Below, piece by piece: positions 52,497-61,506 of a stretch of 64,000 nt of DNA (positions within the stretch are counted from its first letter, which is position 1; each line of letters begins with the position of its first letter). The DNA is from CAWGLW01 sp963823525 (lineage in GTDB: Bacteria; Pseudomonadota; Gammaproteobacteria; Steroidobacterales; Steroidobacteraceae), in the NCBI GenBank assembly GCA_963823525.1, contig CAWGLW010000006.1, positions 1,674,001 through 1,738,000 on the forward strand, written 5' to 3'. Both the position numbers and the translations under genes were made by a program. The notes under the pieces are model-generated. The model saw only the letters and a program-made list of their open reading frames with translations, did not search any database and had not been told where the DNA came from.

Positions 52497-53489
52497 TCAT
52501 GCGGCCTCGGCCGGCGATTCTTCGATGGCGGCGAAATATTCGCGCGTCATCGCGAGCTGCGCTCTGGCAGTTGTCGCCAGCATGATGTAACGACGGAAGG
52601 ACTGCGCGCGCGGGCGCTCCCTGCAGTACCAACCGATGTGCTTTCGCGCGATTCTGACCCCGGCGTCCTCACCATAGAAGACGTATAAATCGCGCAAATG
52701 GGCGAGCATGATATCACCGACTTCGCGGGACGTCGGAGGGGCCGGAACCGGGCGATTGCCAAGCCCGGCCTCGATCTCCCGGAAGATCCAGGGCCGGCCC
52801 TGAGCGGCACGGCCAATCATCACGGCATCAGCCCCGGTGTGCAGCATGACCTGCCGCGCCTTCGTGGCGGAATCAATGTCGCCATTGGCGATCACTGGAA
52901 TATTGACGGCCTGCTTGATCGCCCGGATGGTTTCATATTCTGCGGCGCCCTCGAATCGGCAGGCTCGTGTTCGCCCATGCACCGCCAGGGCCTGGACACC
53001 GCAGGCCTCGGCGATCCGTGCGACCGCGATGCCGTTGCGCTGCGCCGGATCCCAGCCCGTCCGCATTTTCAGGGTGACCGGCACATCCACCGCACGAACG
53101 GTTGCCTCGAGAATTGAGGCCACCAGCCGCTCGTCCTTCAGAAGAGCCGAGCCAGCGGCCTTTCGGCACACCTTTTTTGCAGGGCAGCCCATATTGATGT
53201 CAATGATCTGTGCGCCGGCATCGACGTTTCGCCGTGCTGCCTCGGCCATCATCCCGGCATCGGCGCCGGCGATCTGCACGACCCGAAGTCCGGGCTCTCC
53301 GCCATGATCACGTCGCTGCCGCGATTTCGGGCTGTCCCAGAGACGCGTGTCGGCGGAAATCATCTCGCTGGCAGTCAGCGCCGCCCCCAGCCTCGAGCAC
53401 AGTCGACGAAACGGCAGGTCGGTCACGCCCGCCATCGGCGCCAGAACGGCGCTGCCGCTCAATCCATAGGGCCCTATTTTCATGGCCAT
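52497..53489 (-). CDS. dusB: tRNA-dihydrouridine synthase B
   Basis: A 330-residue FMN-dependent enzyme that reduces uridines (U17-type) in the tRNA D-loop. APMAGVTDLPFRRLC is the flavin-binding start, INMGCPAKKVCRKAAGSALLKD contains the catalytic Cys (loop of NMGCPAKKV), and VHGRTRACRFEGAAEYETI and ANGDIDSATKARQVM are FMN-phosphate and tRNA contacts. The KVCRKAAGSALL loop is characteristic of DusB. Length equals E. coli DusB (321). It is the gene before fis, with the DUF3426 gene 6 bases upstream, and thus belongs to the long co-directional run. Confidence 0.95.
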   Translation of the reverse strand: MAMKIGPYGLSGSAVLAPMAGVTDLPFRRLCSRLGAALTASEMISADTRLWDSPKSRQRRDHGGEPGLRVVQIAGADAGMMAEAARRNVDAGAQIIDINMGCPAKKVCRKAAGSALLKDERLVASILEATVRAVDVPVTLKMRTGWDPAQRNGIAVARIAEACGVQALAVHGRTRACRFEGAAEYETIRAIKQAVNIPVIANGDIDSATKARQVMLHTGADAVMIGRAAQGRPWIFREIEAGLGNRPVPAPPTSREVGDIMLAHLRDLYVFYGEDAGVRIARKHIGWYCRERPRAQSFRRYIMLATTARAQLAMTREYFAAIEESPAEAA

Positions 53490-53495
53490 GCCGCG

Positions 53496-54731
53496 TCAGC
53501 CCGGTCCGGCTGCGCAACGCAACCGACTGGCCGATTCGCGAAGACACACTTCCAGCCGGTATCCGACGGCCTCCGACCCCGGGTCCACGACACGCAACTC
53601 GGCTTCGGCCGAGGCTCCCGCGTTGAGAAGGCGACTCGCCCGGTCCGGGCTTCCGAGGTACTCGACCGGCTCAAAATCGCGCGTGGCAACCGTCTCGCCG
53701 AAGCGATCCTCGAGTTCCAGTCTCAGCAGCGGAAACGGCTGCGCGAAAGCAGCGCGGTTGCTGATGCTCGCGCGAACGCTGATCCTGCCGTCGGCATCAG
53801 GCGCTCCCGGCGTGCCCCATTGACGCAATTCGAAGGCCGTAACATCCCAGTTCGGTGAAAGGGTCATTCCGGCACTCTGGTAAAGCCCCCGCAACGCCGG
53901 GCCGACCTGCGGGCTGCGCAGCAACTCCTGCCGGAAGTGATGGACAACCTGCCATGACAGCAACAGGGCCAGCGCCACGCTGCCGATCGTCCAGGCCAGT
54001 TTGCGCCGCATTGGCTCATCGGCGTGGGCCTGCCCCGGATCAAATTCCTCCAGGGAGGCCTGAACTCCGTCCAGTTCGGCGTGCCAGCCAGGCGTTGATC
54101 CTGCTGCCCGCTCGGGTTGAGGCACGTCGCGAAGCGGCGCGTCCAGGCCCCCAGGCGCTTCATCATGCGACGGCTCCGCTGTGGCCGGCTCAGCGCCCAG
54201 GTCATTCTCGAAGGCAACCTCGTCCGGGTATTCCTCGAGTATTTCGACTTCGTCCGTGGCGTCCGGATCGAATTCGGCCTCCTCAAAGGGGGCTACTGCT
54301 TCCTTTTCCGACGTGCTGAGCAATCCGATTTCGACGGGTGAGGTTTCGAGCGTAATGTTCTCGAACGCCTCGTTATCCTCGACGATGATCAGCGGTGGCT
54401 CGGCCCCTTCGCCGGCGATGCCGATCGCCTGCGGTGAGAAATTGCCCGCGAACTTGTCTTCCCATGCACGGGCGTCAACAAACACCTTCTCGATGTCATC
54501 GAGTGAGAAATGGTATTCGGTGAGTTCTTCCGCGCGCTGATCGGTTTCGGAGCGCTCGGCACCGACCGCTCCGGGTTGCGCCGGTTCACGGTCGGGAAGA
54601 CTGTCGCTCAGTCGGGCCAGTGCGTCGAACGCCGCGCCGCATTGTCCGCAACGCACGGTGCCCCGCGCGGCGCGCAGCGCGTCGGCCGTTACGCGGAATC
54701 GCGTCAGGCAATCGGGACACTGGGAATACAT
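53496..54731 (-). CDS. Zinc-ribbon and DUF3426 domain membrane protein
   Basis: A 411-residue protein. The N-terminus carries an MJ0042-type zinc ribbon (CPDC at 5-8 and CGQC at 28-31). A long, very acidic central region of about 190 residues (EEAEFDPDATDEVEILEEYPDE) follows. A transmembrane helix lies near residues 250-266 (WTIGSVALALLLSWQVV), and the C-terminal DUF3426 domain contains RISVRASISNRAAFAQPFPLLRLELEDRFGE, likely a periplasmic beta-sandwich. Family members are conserved between prmA and dusB in proteobacteria. Function unknown, possibly in envelope-linked regulation. It starts 18 bases after prmA. Confidence 0.88.
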   Translation of the reverse strand: MYSQCPDCLTRFRVTADALRAARGTVRCGQCGAAFDALARLSDSLPDREPAQPGAVGAERSETDQRAEELTEYHFSLDDIEKVFVDARAWEDKFAGNFSPQAIGIAGEGAEPPLIIVEDNEAFENITLETSPVEIGLLSTSEKEAVAPFEEAEFDPDATDEVEILEEYPDEVAFENDLGAEPATAEPSHDEAPGGLDAPLRDVPQPERAAGSTPGWHAELDGVQASLEEFDPGQAHADEPMRRKLAWTIGSVALALLLSWQVVHHFRQELLRSPQVGPALRGLYQSAGMTLSPNWDVTAFELRQWGTPGAPDADGRISVRASISNRAAFAQPFPLLRLELEDRFGETVATRDFEPVEYLGSPDRASRLLNAGASAEAELRVVDPGSEAVGYRLEVCLRESASRLRCAAGPG

Positions 54732-54749
54732 TCAGCGCAAACTTCTTTA

Positions 54750-55628
54750 TCAGTCGGGGCGACGCCGTCCACTCAACAGGCACCAATCGCCGGAGGTTCT
54801 GGGTACCCCGATATCAAACCATGAGCGGTAACGCGCTGTCACGGTTTCCGCCTGGCTGACCAACAGGCCGCTCAGTGCGATTTCCCCGCCCGCGGGTAGC
54901 CTTTCAGCAAACTCCGGTCCCAGTTCCTGCAGCGGGCCAGCCAGGATATTCGCAATCAGCAGATCCGAATTCCCGCTGCCGGGCAGAAGTCGGTCGGTTA
55001 CCATCAACGCAGCTCCAATACCGTTTCTGGCCGCGTTTTCTCTGGTTGCGAGCAGCGCCTGTGGGTCGATGTCCAGCGCGATGGCAGAGGCGGCGCCGAG
55101 TTTCAGGGCGGCGATGGCGAGAATGCCCGAGCCACACCCATAGTCGATGATCTTCCGGCCCTGCAACTCGCGGCCCTCCAGCCATTCGAGGCACATTGCG
55201 GTTGTCGGGTGCGTGCCAGTGCCAAAGGCCATGCCGGGATCCAGTTCGATGCGAATGGCCTGTGGGTCCCCGGCTGGCATGCCGCCCGGGCAGACCCACA
55301 GGCGGCGGCCGAATCGCATCGGCCTGAAGTCCTTGAGCCATTCGCGCTCCCAGGGGCGATCTTCGATCCGTTCGAAACGCGGCTCGGGTGTATTCGGTAG
55401 CGCCTCTCGCAGCAGGCGACACATGACAGCAGCCTGCGTATCGGCGTCGAATAATGCCTTGATCGTGATCTCCGGCCACAGCGGTGTTTCGCCCGGTAAA
55501 GGCTCGAGCACCGGTTCGTCGCCCGCATTTTCGAGCGTCACTGAGATTGCTCCCAGGTCGAGCAGGGCCTCCTCAAACGCGGCGGGGTCACGTTCCCCGA
55601 TGTCGAGTGTCAGTTGCAGCCAGGGCAT
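54750..55628 (-). CDS. prmA: Ribosomal protein L11 methyltransferase
   Basis: A 292-residue SAM-dependent enzyme that trimethylates several lysines and the N-terminus of L11. The N-terminal substrate domain begins MPWLQLTLDIGERDPAAFEEAL; the family pattern DPGMAFGTGTHPTT precedes motif I IIDYGCGSGILAIAALK, and LLIANILAGPLQEL is the catalytic-loop NxxxxP equivalent. Length matches E. coli PrmA (293). It follows accC by 129 bases, the usual accBC-prmA neighbourhood. Confidence 0.96.
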   Translation of the reverse strand: MPWLQLTLDIGERDPAAFEEALLDLGAISVTLENAGDEPVLEPLPGETPLWPEITIKALFDADTQAAVMCRLLREALPNTPEPRFERIEDRPWEREWLKDFRPMRFGRRLWVCPGGMPAGDPQAIRIELDPGMAFGTGTHPTTAMCLEWLEGRELQGRKIIDYGCGSGILAIAALKLGAASAIALDIDPQALLATRENAARNGIGAALMVTDRLLPGSGNSDLLIANILAGPLQELGPEFAERLPAGGEIALSGLLVSQAETVTARYRSWFDIGVPRTSGDWCLLSGRRRPD

Positions 55629-55757
55629 GGTTTGAGCTCGGGCAATGGCGTTTCCATTGATCGGGTCCGGGGCCCGGCCGCCGCCTGTCGCTCGAGTCGC
55701 CTGCCCGGGCCTGGCAGATGCGGACTGAAAAGCGCCCGCATGCGCGCCCTGTGGATG

Positions 55758-57101
55758 TTACTTCAGGCCGAGCCGGCGCTCGAGATAGTGAATGTCGGTG
55801 CCGCCGGCACGAAACGCTGCGTGCTGGAAAATCTCCAGGTGCAGCGGAACGTTCGTCTTGATGCCCTCGACGACGATTTCGCTCAATGCGTTGCGCATGC
55901 GGGCGATGGCTGCGTCGCGATCTTCCCCATACGCTATGATCTTCGCGATCAGCGAGTCGTAATAGGGCGGCACGTTGTAGCCCGTATAAAGATGGCTATC
56001 GACGCGGATGCCCGGCCCGCCCGGTGCATGAAACAGCCGGACGGGGCCTGGCGAGGGCATGAAGGTCTTCGGGTCCTCTGCATTGATGCGCGACTCGATC
56101 GCATGCCCGCGGACCTGTATGTCGTCCTGAGTCCAAGGCAGCCGCTCGCCCGCGGCAATACGCAGCTGCGCCTTGACGAGATCGATGCCAGTCACGAGTT
56201 CCGTCACCGGGTGTTCGACCTGGATACGGGTGTTCATTTCGATGAAATAGAACGCCTCGTCCTGGTAGAGGAATTCCAGCGTACCGGCGTTGCGGTAGCC
56301 GATATCGGCGCAGGCCGAAGCCACCGACTCGCTCATGGTCCTGCGTTGCTTGTCGCTGAGTCCCGGCGCCGGCGCTTCTTCGACAACCTTCTGGTGGCGC
56401 CGTTGCATCGAGCAGTCGCGCTCCCCAAGACAAACCACGTTGCCGTAATTATCGGCCAGCACCTGGAATTCGATATGACGCGGTCGCTCGAGGAATTTCT
56501 CCATGTAGACTTCGCCGTTGCCGAACGCGGCCAGCGCCTCGGCCCTCGTCACACTGACCGAATGCAGCAGTGTCCCCTCACTGTGAACGACACGCATACC
56601 GCGACCGCCGCCGCCGCCGGAAGCCTTGATAATCACAGGAAAGCCAATGTCCCGTGCGATCCGGAACAGTTCGTCCGGGTCATCGCCGAGTGGGCCGTCG
56701 GACCCCGGGACGCACGGAACGCCCGCGGCTTTCATTTCACGAATGGCCGAGACTTTGTCCCCCATCTTGCGGATCGTTTCTGCCCTGGGTCCGATAAACG
56801 TAAAACCGCTGTTCTCCACGCGCTCGGCAAAGTCAGCGTTTTCAGACAGGAAACCATAGCCCGGGTGGATCGCCATCGCGTCAGTGACCTCCGCCGCGCT
56901 GATCAGGGCCGGCATGTTGAGGTAACTGTCCTTGGACGGCGGTGGCCCGATGCAGACGGCTTCGTCGGCCAGCAATACGTGTTTGAGGTTGCGATCGGCG
57001 GTTGAATGCACCGCGACCGTCTTGATATCCAGTTCACGGCAGGCTCGAAGGATGCGCAGCGCGATTTCACCGCGATTCGCGATGACGACCTTGTCCAGCA
57101 T
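55758..57101 (-). CDS. accC: Acetyl-CoA carboxylase, biotin carboxylase subunit
   Basis: A 447-residue ATP-grasp enzyme that carboxylates biotin on AccB with bicarbonate. KVVIANRGEIALRILRACRE, the ATP loop IIKASGGGGGRGMRVV, the EEAPAPGLSD segment and FIEMNTRIQVEHPVTE (catalytic Glu-Asn-Arg) are all intact, and GHAIESRINAEDP gives the C-terminal part. Length matches E. coli AccC (449). It sits 19 bases downstream of accB. Together with AccA/AccD (not here) it makes malonyl-CoA for fatty acids. Confidence 0.97.
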   Translation of the reverse strand: MLDKVVIANRGEIALRILRACRELDIKTVAVHSTADRNLKHVLLADEAVCIGPPPSKDSYLNMPALISAAEVTDAMAIHPGYGFLSENADFAERVENSGFTFIGPRAETIRKMGDKVSAIREMKAAGVPCVPGSDGPLGDDPDELFRIARDIGFPVIIKASGGGGGRGMRVVHSEGTLLHSVSVTRAEALAAFGNGEVYMEKFLERPRHIEFQVLADNYGNVVCLGERDCSMQRRHQKVVEEAPAPGLSDKQRRTMSESVASACADIGYRNAGTLEFLYQDEAFYFIEMNTRIQVEHPVTELVTGIDLVKAQLRIAAGERLPWTQDDIQVRGHAIESRINAEDPKTFMPSPGPVRLFHAPGGPGIRVDSHLYTGYNVPPYYDSLIAKIIAYGEDRDAAIARMRNALSEIVVEGIKTNVPLHLEIFQHAAFRAGGTDIHYLERRLGLK

Positions 57102-57120
57102 GGGCGTGCCTTTTCCCCGT

Positions 57121-57573
57121 TTACTCTATTTCAAACAGCGGCTGGCCAAACTCGACCGGGTCGCCGTTCTTGACGAGTATCGCGGTGACGCGACCGGCCA
57201 GGTCTGACTCGATCTGGTTCATCATCTTCATTGCCTCGATGATGCACAGGACATCGCCCGGCTTTACCTCGCTGCCCATTTCGACGAAAGCCTTGGCACC
57301 CGGTGCGGATGCGGAATAGAAGGTGCCGACCATCGGCGCGGTCACGACTTTGTCCGAAACGGTCGCCATCGATTCCATTGCCGCCGGGTGGGTGGCCGTC
57401 GCGGGCACGGGCGCTGGCGCCTCAGCCACGACGGCCGGAGCCGCCACCATCTGGACAGGCCCTGCCGGATGGCGGCTGATACGCACCGACTCCTCGCCCT
57501 CGCGAATTTCAATTTCCGAGACGCCCGATTCCTCGAGCAGTTCGATCAGCTTTTTGACTTTGCGGATATCCAT
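57121..57573 (-). CDS. accB: Acetyl-CoA carboxylase, biotin carboxyl carrier protein
   Basis: A 150-residue BCCP. The C-terminal lipoyl/biotinyl domain (about residues 75-150) has EAMKMMNQIESD, where K116 is the biotinylated lysine, plus the thumb-like APGAKAFVEMGSEVKPGD. The middle is a Pro/Ala linker, and the N-terminus (MDIRKVKKLIELLEESGVSEI) is the conserved helix that binds AccC. Length matches E. coli AccB (156). It precedes accC in an operon, 32 bases after aroQ. Confidence 0.97.
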   Translation of the reverse strand: MDIRKVKKLIELLEESGVSEIEIREGEESVRISRHPAGPVQMVAAPAVVAEAPAPVPATATHPAAMESMATVSDKVVTAPMVGTFYSASAPGAKAFVEMGSEVKPGDVLCIIEAMKMMNQIESDLAGRVTAILVKNGDPVEFGQPLFEIE

Positions 57574-57604
57574 CGAAGGAGTGTCCCCCGGAGAACGATT
57601 GTAT

Positions 57605-58060
57605 TCAGCTGCGCCGCTGAGCGGTGGTCAGGTGGTCCATTGCGGCCGTCAGGGCGAGTTCATAACCCATTGCGCCGAGGCCCGTTATCGTGCCGACGGC
57701 GATGTCCGAGAAGTAAGACCGCCTGCGAAAAGCTTCGCGCGCGTGGATGTTGCTCAGGTGGACTTCCAGCACCGGGATCCCCACCGCGAGCAGCGCATCG
57801 CGCAGCGCAACGCTGGTGTGGGTGAAGGCAGCCGGATTGAAAACCACGAACTCGACCTGTTCGGCAGGCGCCCGTTGAATGTGACCGATCAGTTCGGATT
57901 CCGAATTACTTTGCACCGCCGTGAGGCGATGGCCGGCTTCTTTCGCGATCCTTTTCAGTCGATCGTGGATCTGATCGAGAGACTGGTCACCATAAATACC
58001 CGGCTCGCGTTGCCCAAGCAGGTTCAGGTTAGGGCCATTCAGGACCAGAATGTGTGCCAT
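57605..58060 (-). CDS. aroQ: Type II 3-dehydroquinate dehydratase
   Basis: A 151-residue dodecameric dehydratase of the shikimate pathway, converting 3-dehydroquinate to 3-dehydroshikimate. Signatures: ILVLNGPNLNLLGQREPGIYG (Tyr 23 is the general base), VVFNPAAFTHTSVALRDAL (FNPAA-T-S) and VEVHLSNIH-like LEVHLSNIHAREAFRRRSYFSD, with the flexible loop Arg. Length matches AroQ (about 146-150). It lies between the TlpA-like gene and accB on the minus strand, an arrangement conserved in many gammaproteobacteria (aroQ-accB-accC). Confidence 0.96.
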   Translation of the reverse strand: MAHILVLNGPNLNLLGQREPGIYGDQSLDQIHDRLKRIAKEAGHRLTAVQSNSESELIGHIQRAPAEQVEFVVFNPAAFTHTSVALRDALLAVGIPVLEVHLSNIHAREAFRRRSYFSDIAVGTITGLGAMGYELALTAAMDHLTTAQRRS

Positions 58061-58144
58061 CGGCTGATCGTCAACCCGAAGATGCCGGCAAGTTTAACCA
58101 CATTTCGCAAAAGATAGCGACAAATGCTCGCCAAGTCCTTCTGC

Positions 58145-58780
58145 TCAGCCCTTCTTCGCGCTTCCCGGATAGAGTTCAGACTCAATAATCTGACGGGCGG
58201 CCGTGGGCGTCAGCTCCCCATCGTTGACCCTGCCGACCGCCTTGAGGATAACCCTGGCCTGCGCTTCGTCCAGTTCGCCAACATGTGCGGCGACCACTCG
58301 CCCCTGTCGATCCGTGAAAATCGTAAATGGAAAACCAACGGCCTCGACGCCGAATGCTGCCGCGGCGTCGAGTGCGTCCTGTTCGCCAATCAGGATCGGG
58401 TACTCGATGCCCATTTCGTTGGCGTAGGAGAGCACTGCATCGCGAAAGTCCACCGCGATACCGACCACCTGGAAGCCCCGATCGCCGTAATCGATCTGCA
58501 ACTGCTGTAGCAGGGGTATCTCCCGGCGGCACGGGGCGCACCAGGTGGCCCAGAAATTGACGATCAGTGCACGGCCCTGCCAGTCGGCCAGTGAGCGTTT
58601 CTCACCGTCGCGGTCTAACAGAGAAAAATCGGGCACGGTTGCCACCAGCCTGGCCGCCGGGGCCTGCAGCTCGGCCATCGCAGCCGCGCCGGGTTGCGGT
58701 CGCGCCTGATAGAAGTACAGGTAGGCACCGATCCCGGCCGCCAGGGCCAGGGCAATGACGATTGTCCATTTATGGTTCAT
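58145..58780 (-). CDS. TlpA-like membrane-anchored thiol:disulfide protein
   Basis: A 211-residue protein with one N-terminal membrane anchor (WTIVIALALAAGIGAYLYFY), so it faces the periplasm. The thioredoxin-like domain has NFWATWCAPCRREIPLL (Cys 81 and Cys 84), the FPFTIF cis-proline region and a middle insertion VVGIAVDFRDAVLSY, typical of the TlpA/ResA/CcmG group. It reduces periplasmic disulfides, probably for cytochrome c maturation or for rescue of oxidised proteins. The start overlaps the dsbD stop by four bases (ATGA), so DsbD likely feeds it electrons. Confidence 0.92.
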   Translation of the reverse strand: MNHKWTIVIALALAAGIGAYLYFYQARPQPGAAAMAELQAPAARLVATVPDFSLLDRDGEKRSLADWQGRALIVNFWATWCAPCRREIPLLQQLQIDYGDRGFQVVGIAVDFRDAVLSYANEMGIEYPILIGEQDALDAAAAFGVEAVGFPFTIFTDRQGRVVAAHVGELDEAQARVILKAVGRVNDGELTPTAARQIIESELYPGSAKKG

Positions 58781-61041
58781 GCGGGGTCTTCCTCGAACGC
58801 CCGTGCCGCGTGTTCCCGAAACTCGTCGGCCGGCTTGAAGCCCACGATACGGTAGTTGGGTCGCTCGTGTCCGTCGCGACCAAAAAAGACAATGGTGGGC
58901 GGACCGAGGATCCCGAAATGCTTCAACAGCGCCTGGTCCGCAGCATCATTTGCGGTCACGTCGGCCTGCAGCAGCACGGCGCGATCAAATTGTGCCCGTA
59001 CGCCCGGATCGGTAAAGGTGAATCGCTCCATTTCAATGCAGGACACGCACCAGTCGGCATAGAAATCGAGCATCACTGGCTTGCCGCTGTCGACCGCCGC
59101 AGCCAGTTCGCGTTCCAGGTCCTGCACCGACTTGATACGGTTGAACTCGACGTGCGGCGTCGCATCGCCGTTTCCACCTCCCGCGAGGCCGGCCAGCGGC
59201 TGAAGCGGATCGCTTCGCCCTGCGAGCGCGCCGATCAGCATCAGTACGCCGTAGACCAGCGCAAGCGCACCGAGGCCGCGTCGCGCAGCCTGGAGGCCGC
59301 TTGTGGATCCGGATTCCCCTATGGTCAAGAGGCAGTAGCCTGAAATGAAGGCCAGGCTGGCCCAGAGCGCGAGCGTTACGGGGCCGGGCAGTATCCGCCC
59401 CAGCATCCAGATGGCTACACCGAGCAGCATCACACCGAACACGGCCTTTACCGAGTCCATCCAGGCGCCGACTCTGGGCAGCAGGTTGCCGGCGGACGCG
59501 CCGACCAGCAGCAGGGGTGCGCCCATGCCGATGCTGAGCGAGAACAATGCCGCACCACCTCGGAAGACATCGCCGGTCTGGCCGATGACGGCCAGGGCCG
59601 CGACCAGCGGCGGCGCCACGCAGGCCGTCACGATCAGTGACGAGAAGGCGCCCATGATCGCCGTACCGATCAGCGTGCCCTGCTTCTGCTTATTGCTCAG
59701 GTCCGCCACCTTCGCCTGGAACGCAGTCGGCACCTGGAGCGTGAACAACCCGAACATACCGAGCGCGAGCCAGACGAACAGGGCGGCGAAACCGGCGATC
59801 ATCCACGGCTTCTGGAAGAACGCCTGCGCCTGCTGTCCGGCCGCTGCAAAGACCGCGCCGGCGATCGTGTAAGTCACGGCCATGCCGAGGACATAGGCGA
59901 CAGAAAGCGAAAACGCGCGGCCGCGGCTGACCGGCCGCCCGCCGCCCGCCCCCACGATGATGCCGGACAGGATGGGCACCATCGGCAGCACGCAGGGCGT
60001 GAAAGCCAGCAACAGGCCGGCACCGAAGAACGTTGCCAGCACCGCAAACAGGTTTCCATCGCGGATCTTTCTGGCCAGCGCATCCTGCTCGGACACCACC
60101 GGCACCGTCTCGGCCGGGACGGCTGCCGCGACGGCCGATCCGACTGGCGCTAAAGCGACCCGGATCCGCTTCGTGGTCGGCGGGTAGCACAAGCCCTCAT
60201 CGGCGCAGCCCTGGTAGCTCACTTCAAGGTCGATATCGCGCGAGTCTTTTGGCGCTGATACCGGCACGTTCGCTACCATTTCTTTATAGAAGACTACCTG
60301 TTCGCCGAAATAATCGTCGTGAGTAATCTCCCCGCCGGGTATCGACGTGGTGCCGAGACGGGCATCCGCAGTGGCCGTGAGCACTTTCACCTTGTCGCGG
60401 TACAGGTAGTAGTTCTCCGCAATTGACCATCGCAGTGTGATCCGGTCCGCGCCGCTGCTCTCGGCGCTGATCACGAACGCTTCGTCAACCGGCAGGAATC
60501 CACCGTCGGTCTTCGTCGTGCTTCCAAGCAGGCGCCTGAGACTGAAGCCCGCGCTCTTCCCGGTGGTGCTGGCAGAGGGGGTGGCCAAAGTGGTCGACGC
60601 TGCCGGGACCGTGACCGGTGTGCGCCAGTTCTGCGGCGGGTAACACAATCCCGCGTCCGCGCAGCCCTGCAACTTCAGCAAAAGTTCGAAATCACGCGCT
60701 GGCCCGGAAAAGGTCACTTGAACCGGAATTTCGAGCGTGTCGCGGTAGATGACCTGCTGGCCGAAATACTCGTCTTCGTGACTCTCACCGGCGGGCAACC
60801 GTGGCGATTCGAGCTTTACACCGGGCGTTTCGGAGTCAAATCCCAGGCGATCGCGGTAAAGGTAGTATCCCGGCTCGATCAGGTAACGAACGATCAGTGT
60901 GTCGCCATCCAGCGCGGCATCGAACTGGTAGGCCTCGCGCGCAGGCAGGAACTGCTCGTCGGCCTGCACCGGCGTGAGAACGAGTGCCAGCAGCAGCGCG
61001 GCAATGCCCTGCCGAAAGGATCGGAAATTGCTACGTCTCAT
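58777..61041 (-). CDS. dsbD: Thiol:disulfide interchange protein DsbD with two alpha domains
   Basis: A 754-residue protein carrying electrons from cytoplasmic thioredoxin to periplasmic partners. After a signal peptide (to about residue 28) there are two copies of the alpha (immunoglobulin-like) domain, near residues 30-148 and 182-300; each ends in a Cys pair within QGCAD-x-GLCYPP. The beta membrane domain (FTPCVLPMVPILSG and VTACVAPPLVAAL hold the redox cysteines) has eight helices, and the C-terminal gamma domain has YADWCVSCIEME. E. coli DsbD (565 residues) has one alpha domain, so this protein has a duplication. The ATG at 61041 is preferred over a TTG two codons upstream. Confidence 0.93.
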   Translation of the reverse strand: MRRSNFRSFRQGIAALLLALVLTPVQADEQFLPAREAYQFDAALDGDTLIVRYLIEPGYYLYRDRLGFDSETPGVKLESPRLPAGESHEDEYFGQQVIYRDTLEIPVQVTFSGPARDFELLLKLQGCADAGLCYPPQNWRTPVTVPAASTTLATPSASTTGKSAGFSLRRLLGSTTKTDGGFLPVDEAFVISAESSGADRITLRWSIAENYYLYRDKVKVLTATADARLGTTSIPGGEITHDDYFGEQVVFYKEMVANVPVSAPKDSRDIDLEVSYQGCADEGLCYPPTTKRIRVALAPVGSAVAAAVPAETVPVVSEQDALARKIRDGNLFAVLATFFGAGLLLAFTPCVLPMVPILSGIIVGAGGGRPVSRGRAFSLSVAYVLGMAVTYTIAGAVFAAAGQQAQAFFQKPWMIAGFAALFVWLALGMFGLFTLQVPTAFQAKVADLSNKQKQGTLIGTAIMGAFSSLIVTACVAPPLVAALAVIGQTGDVFRGGAALFSLSIGMGAPLLLVGASAGNLLPRVGAWMDSVKAVFGVMLLGVAIWMLGRILPGPVTLALWASLAFISGYCLLTIGESGSTSGLQAARRGLGALALVYGVLMLIGALAGRSDPLQPLAGLAGGGNGDATPHVEFNRIKSVQDLERELAAAVDSGKPVMLDFYADWCVSCIEMERFTFTDPGVRAQFDRAVLLQADVTANDAADQALLKHFGILGPPTIVFFGRDGHERPNYRIVGFKPADEFREHAARAFEEDPA

Positions 61042-61065
61042 TCGCAAAGATGCCTCGGCTAGGTG

Positions 61066-61404
61066 TCATGACGGCGGTGGAGCGGCCGTTTCGGTCGCTA
61101 TCCACTCAAGGTACGGATGATGTCCTTCGGTTACCGGCAGGGCGATCACCTCCGGCAGTTCGTAAGGATGGAGCGATACCAGCGACTCAATCAACTCGGA
61201 TAGTCGCTCTTGCGTGGTTTTTACCACCATCAGCACCTCGTCGTCGCTCTGCAGTTCACCTTTCCAGGCGTAAATAGACCGCACGCCAGGCAGGATGTTC
61301 ACGCAGGCGGCGAACGAACGGCTGACCAGATCATGGGCGGCCTGCTGCGCCGACAGAAAATCCGGGAAAGTGCACAAAACGACAGAAATTCTTTTTTCTT
61401 TCAT
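61066..61404 (-). CDS. cutA: Divalent-cation tolerance protein CutA
   Basis: A 112-residue trimeric protein with a ferredoxin-like fold. The core pattern AACVNILPGVRSIYAWKGELQSDDEVLMVVKTT and LHPYELPEVIALPV is the CutA1 signature. It is linked with copper tolerance in E. coli, though its real role is unsettled. The ATG at 61404 gives the family length; an upstream ATG 42 bases earlier would add a nonconserved tail. It is the first gene of the long minus-strand run, preceding dsbD by 24 bases, a common cutA-dsbD linkage. It diverges from groESL. Confidence 0.94.
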   Translation of the reverse strand: MKEKRISVVLCTFPDFLSAQQAAHDLVSRSFAACVNILPGVRSIYAWKGELQSDDEVLMVVKTTQERLSELIESLVSLHPYELPEVIALPVTEGHHPYLEWIATETAAPPPS

Positions 61405-61478
61405 TAGCTTGCGCTCGTTGCAGGTAATCGCCAATCGGTTCCGCATCCGGTCATGCGGGGATTGATTGCGAGACAGGG

Positions 61479-61504
61479 CTTGAATTTGAAATGTCCGCCC
61501 CTAT
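61479..61504 (+). promoter_or_regulatory. Sigma-32 (heat-shock) type promoter of groESL
   Basis: CTTGAAT (61479-61485) and CCCCTAT (61498-61504), separated by 12 bases, match the RpoH consensus CTTGAA-N(11-16)-CCCCAT. It lies directly before the CIRCE element. Confidence 0.75.
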
Positions 61505-61506
61505 CA

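Noticed and set aside
55614..57005. 463-codon open frame antisense to accC
   Set aside because: Shadow of accC.
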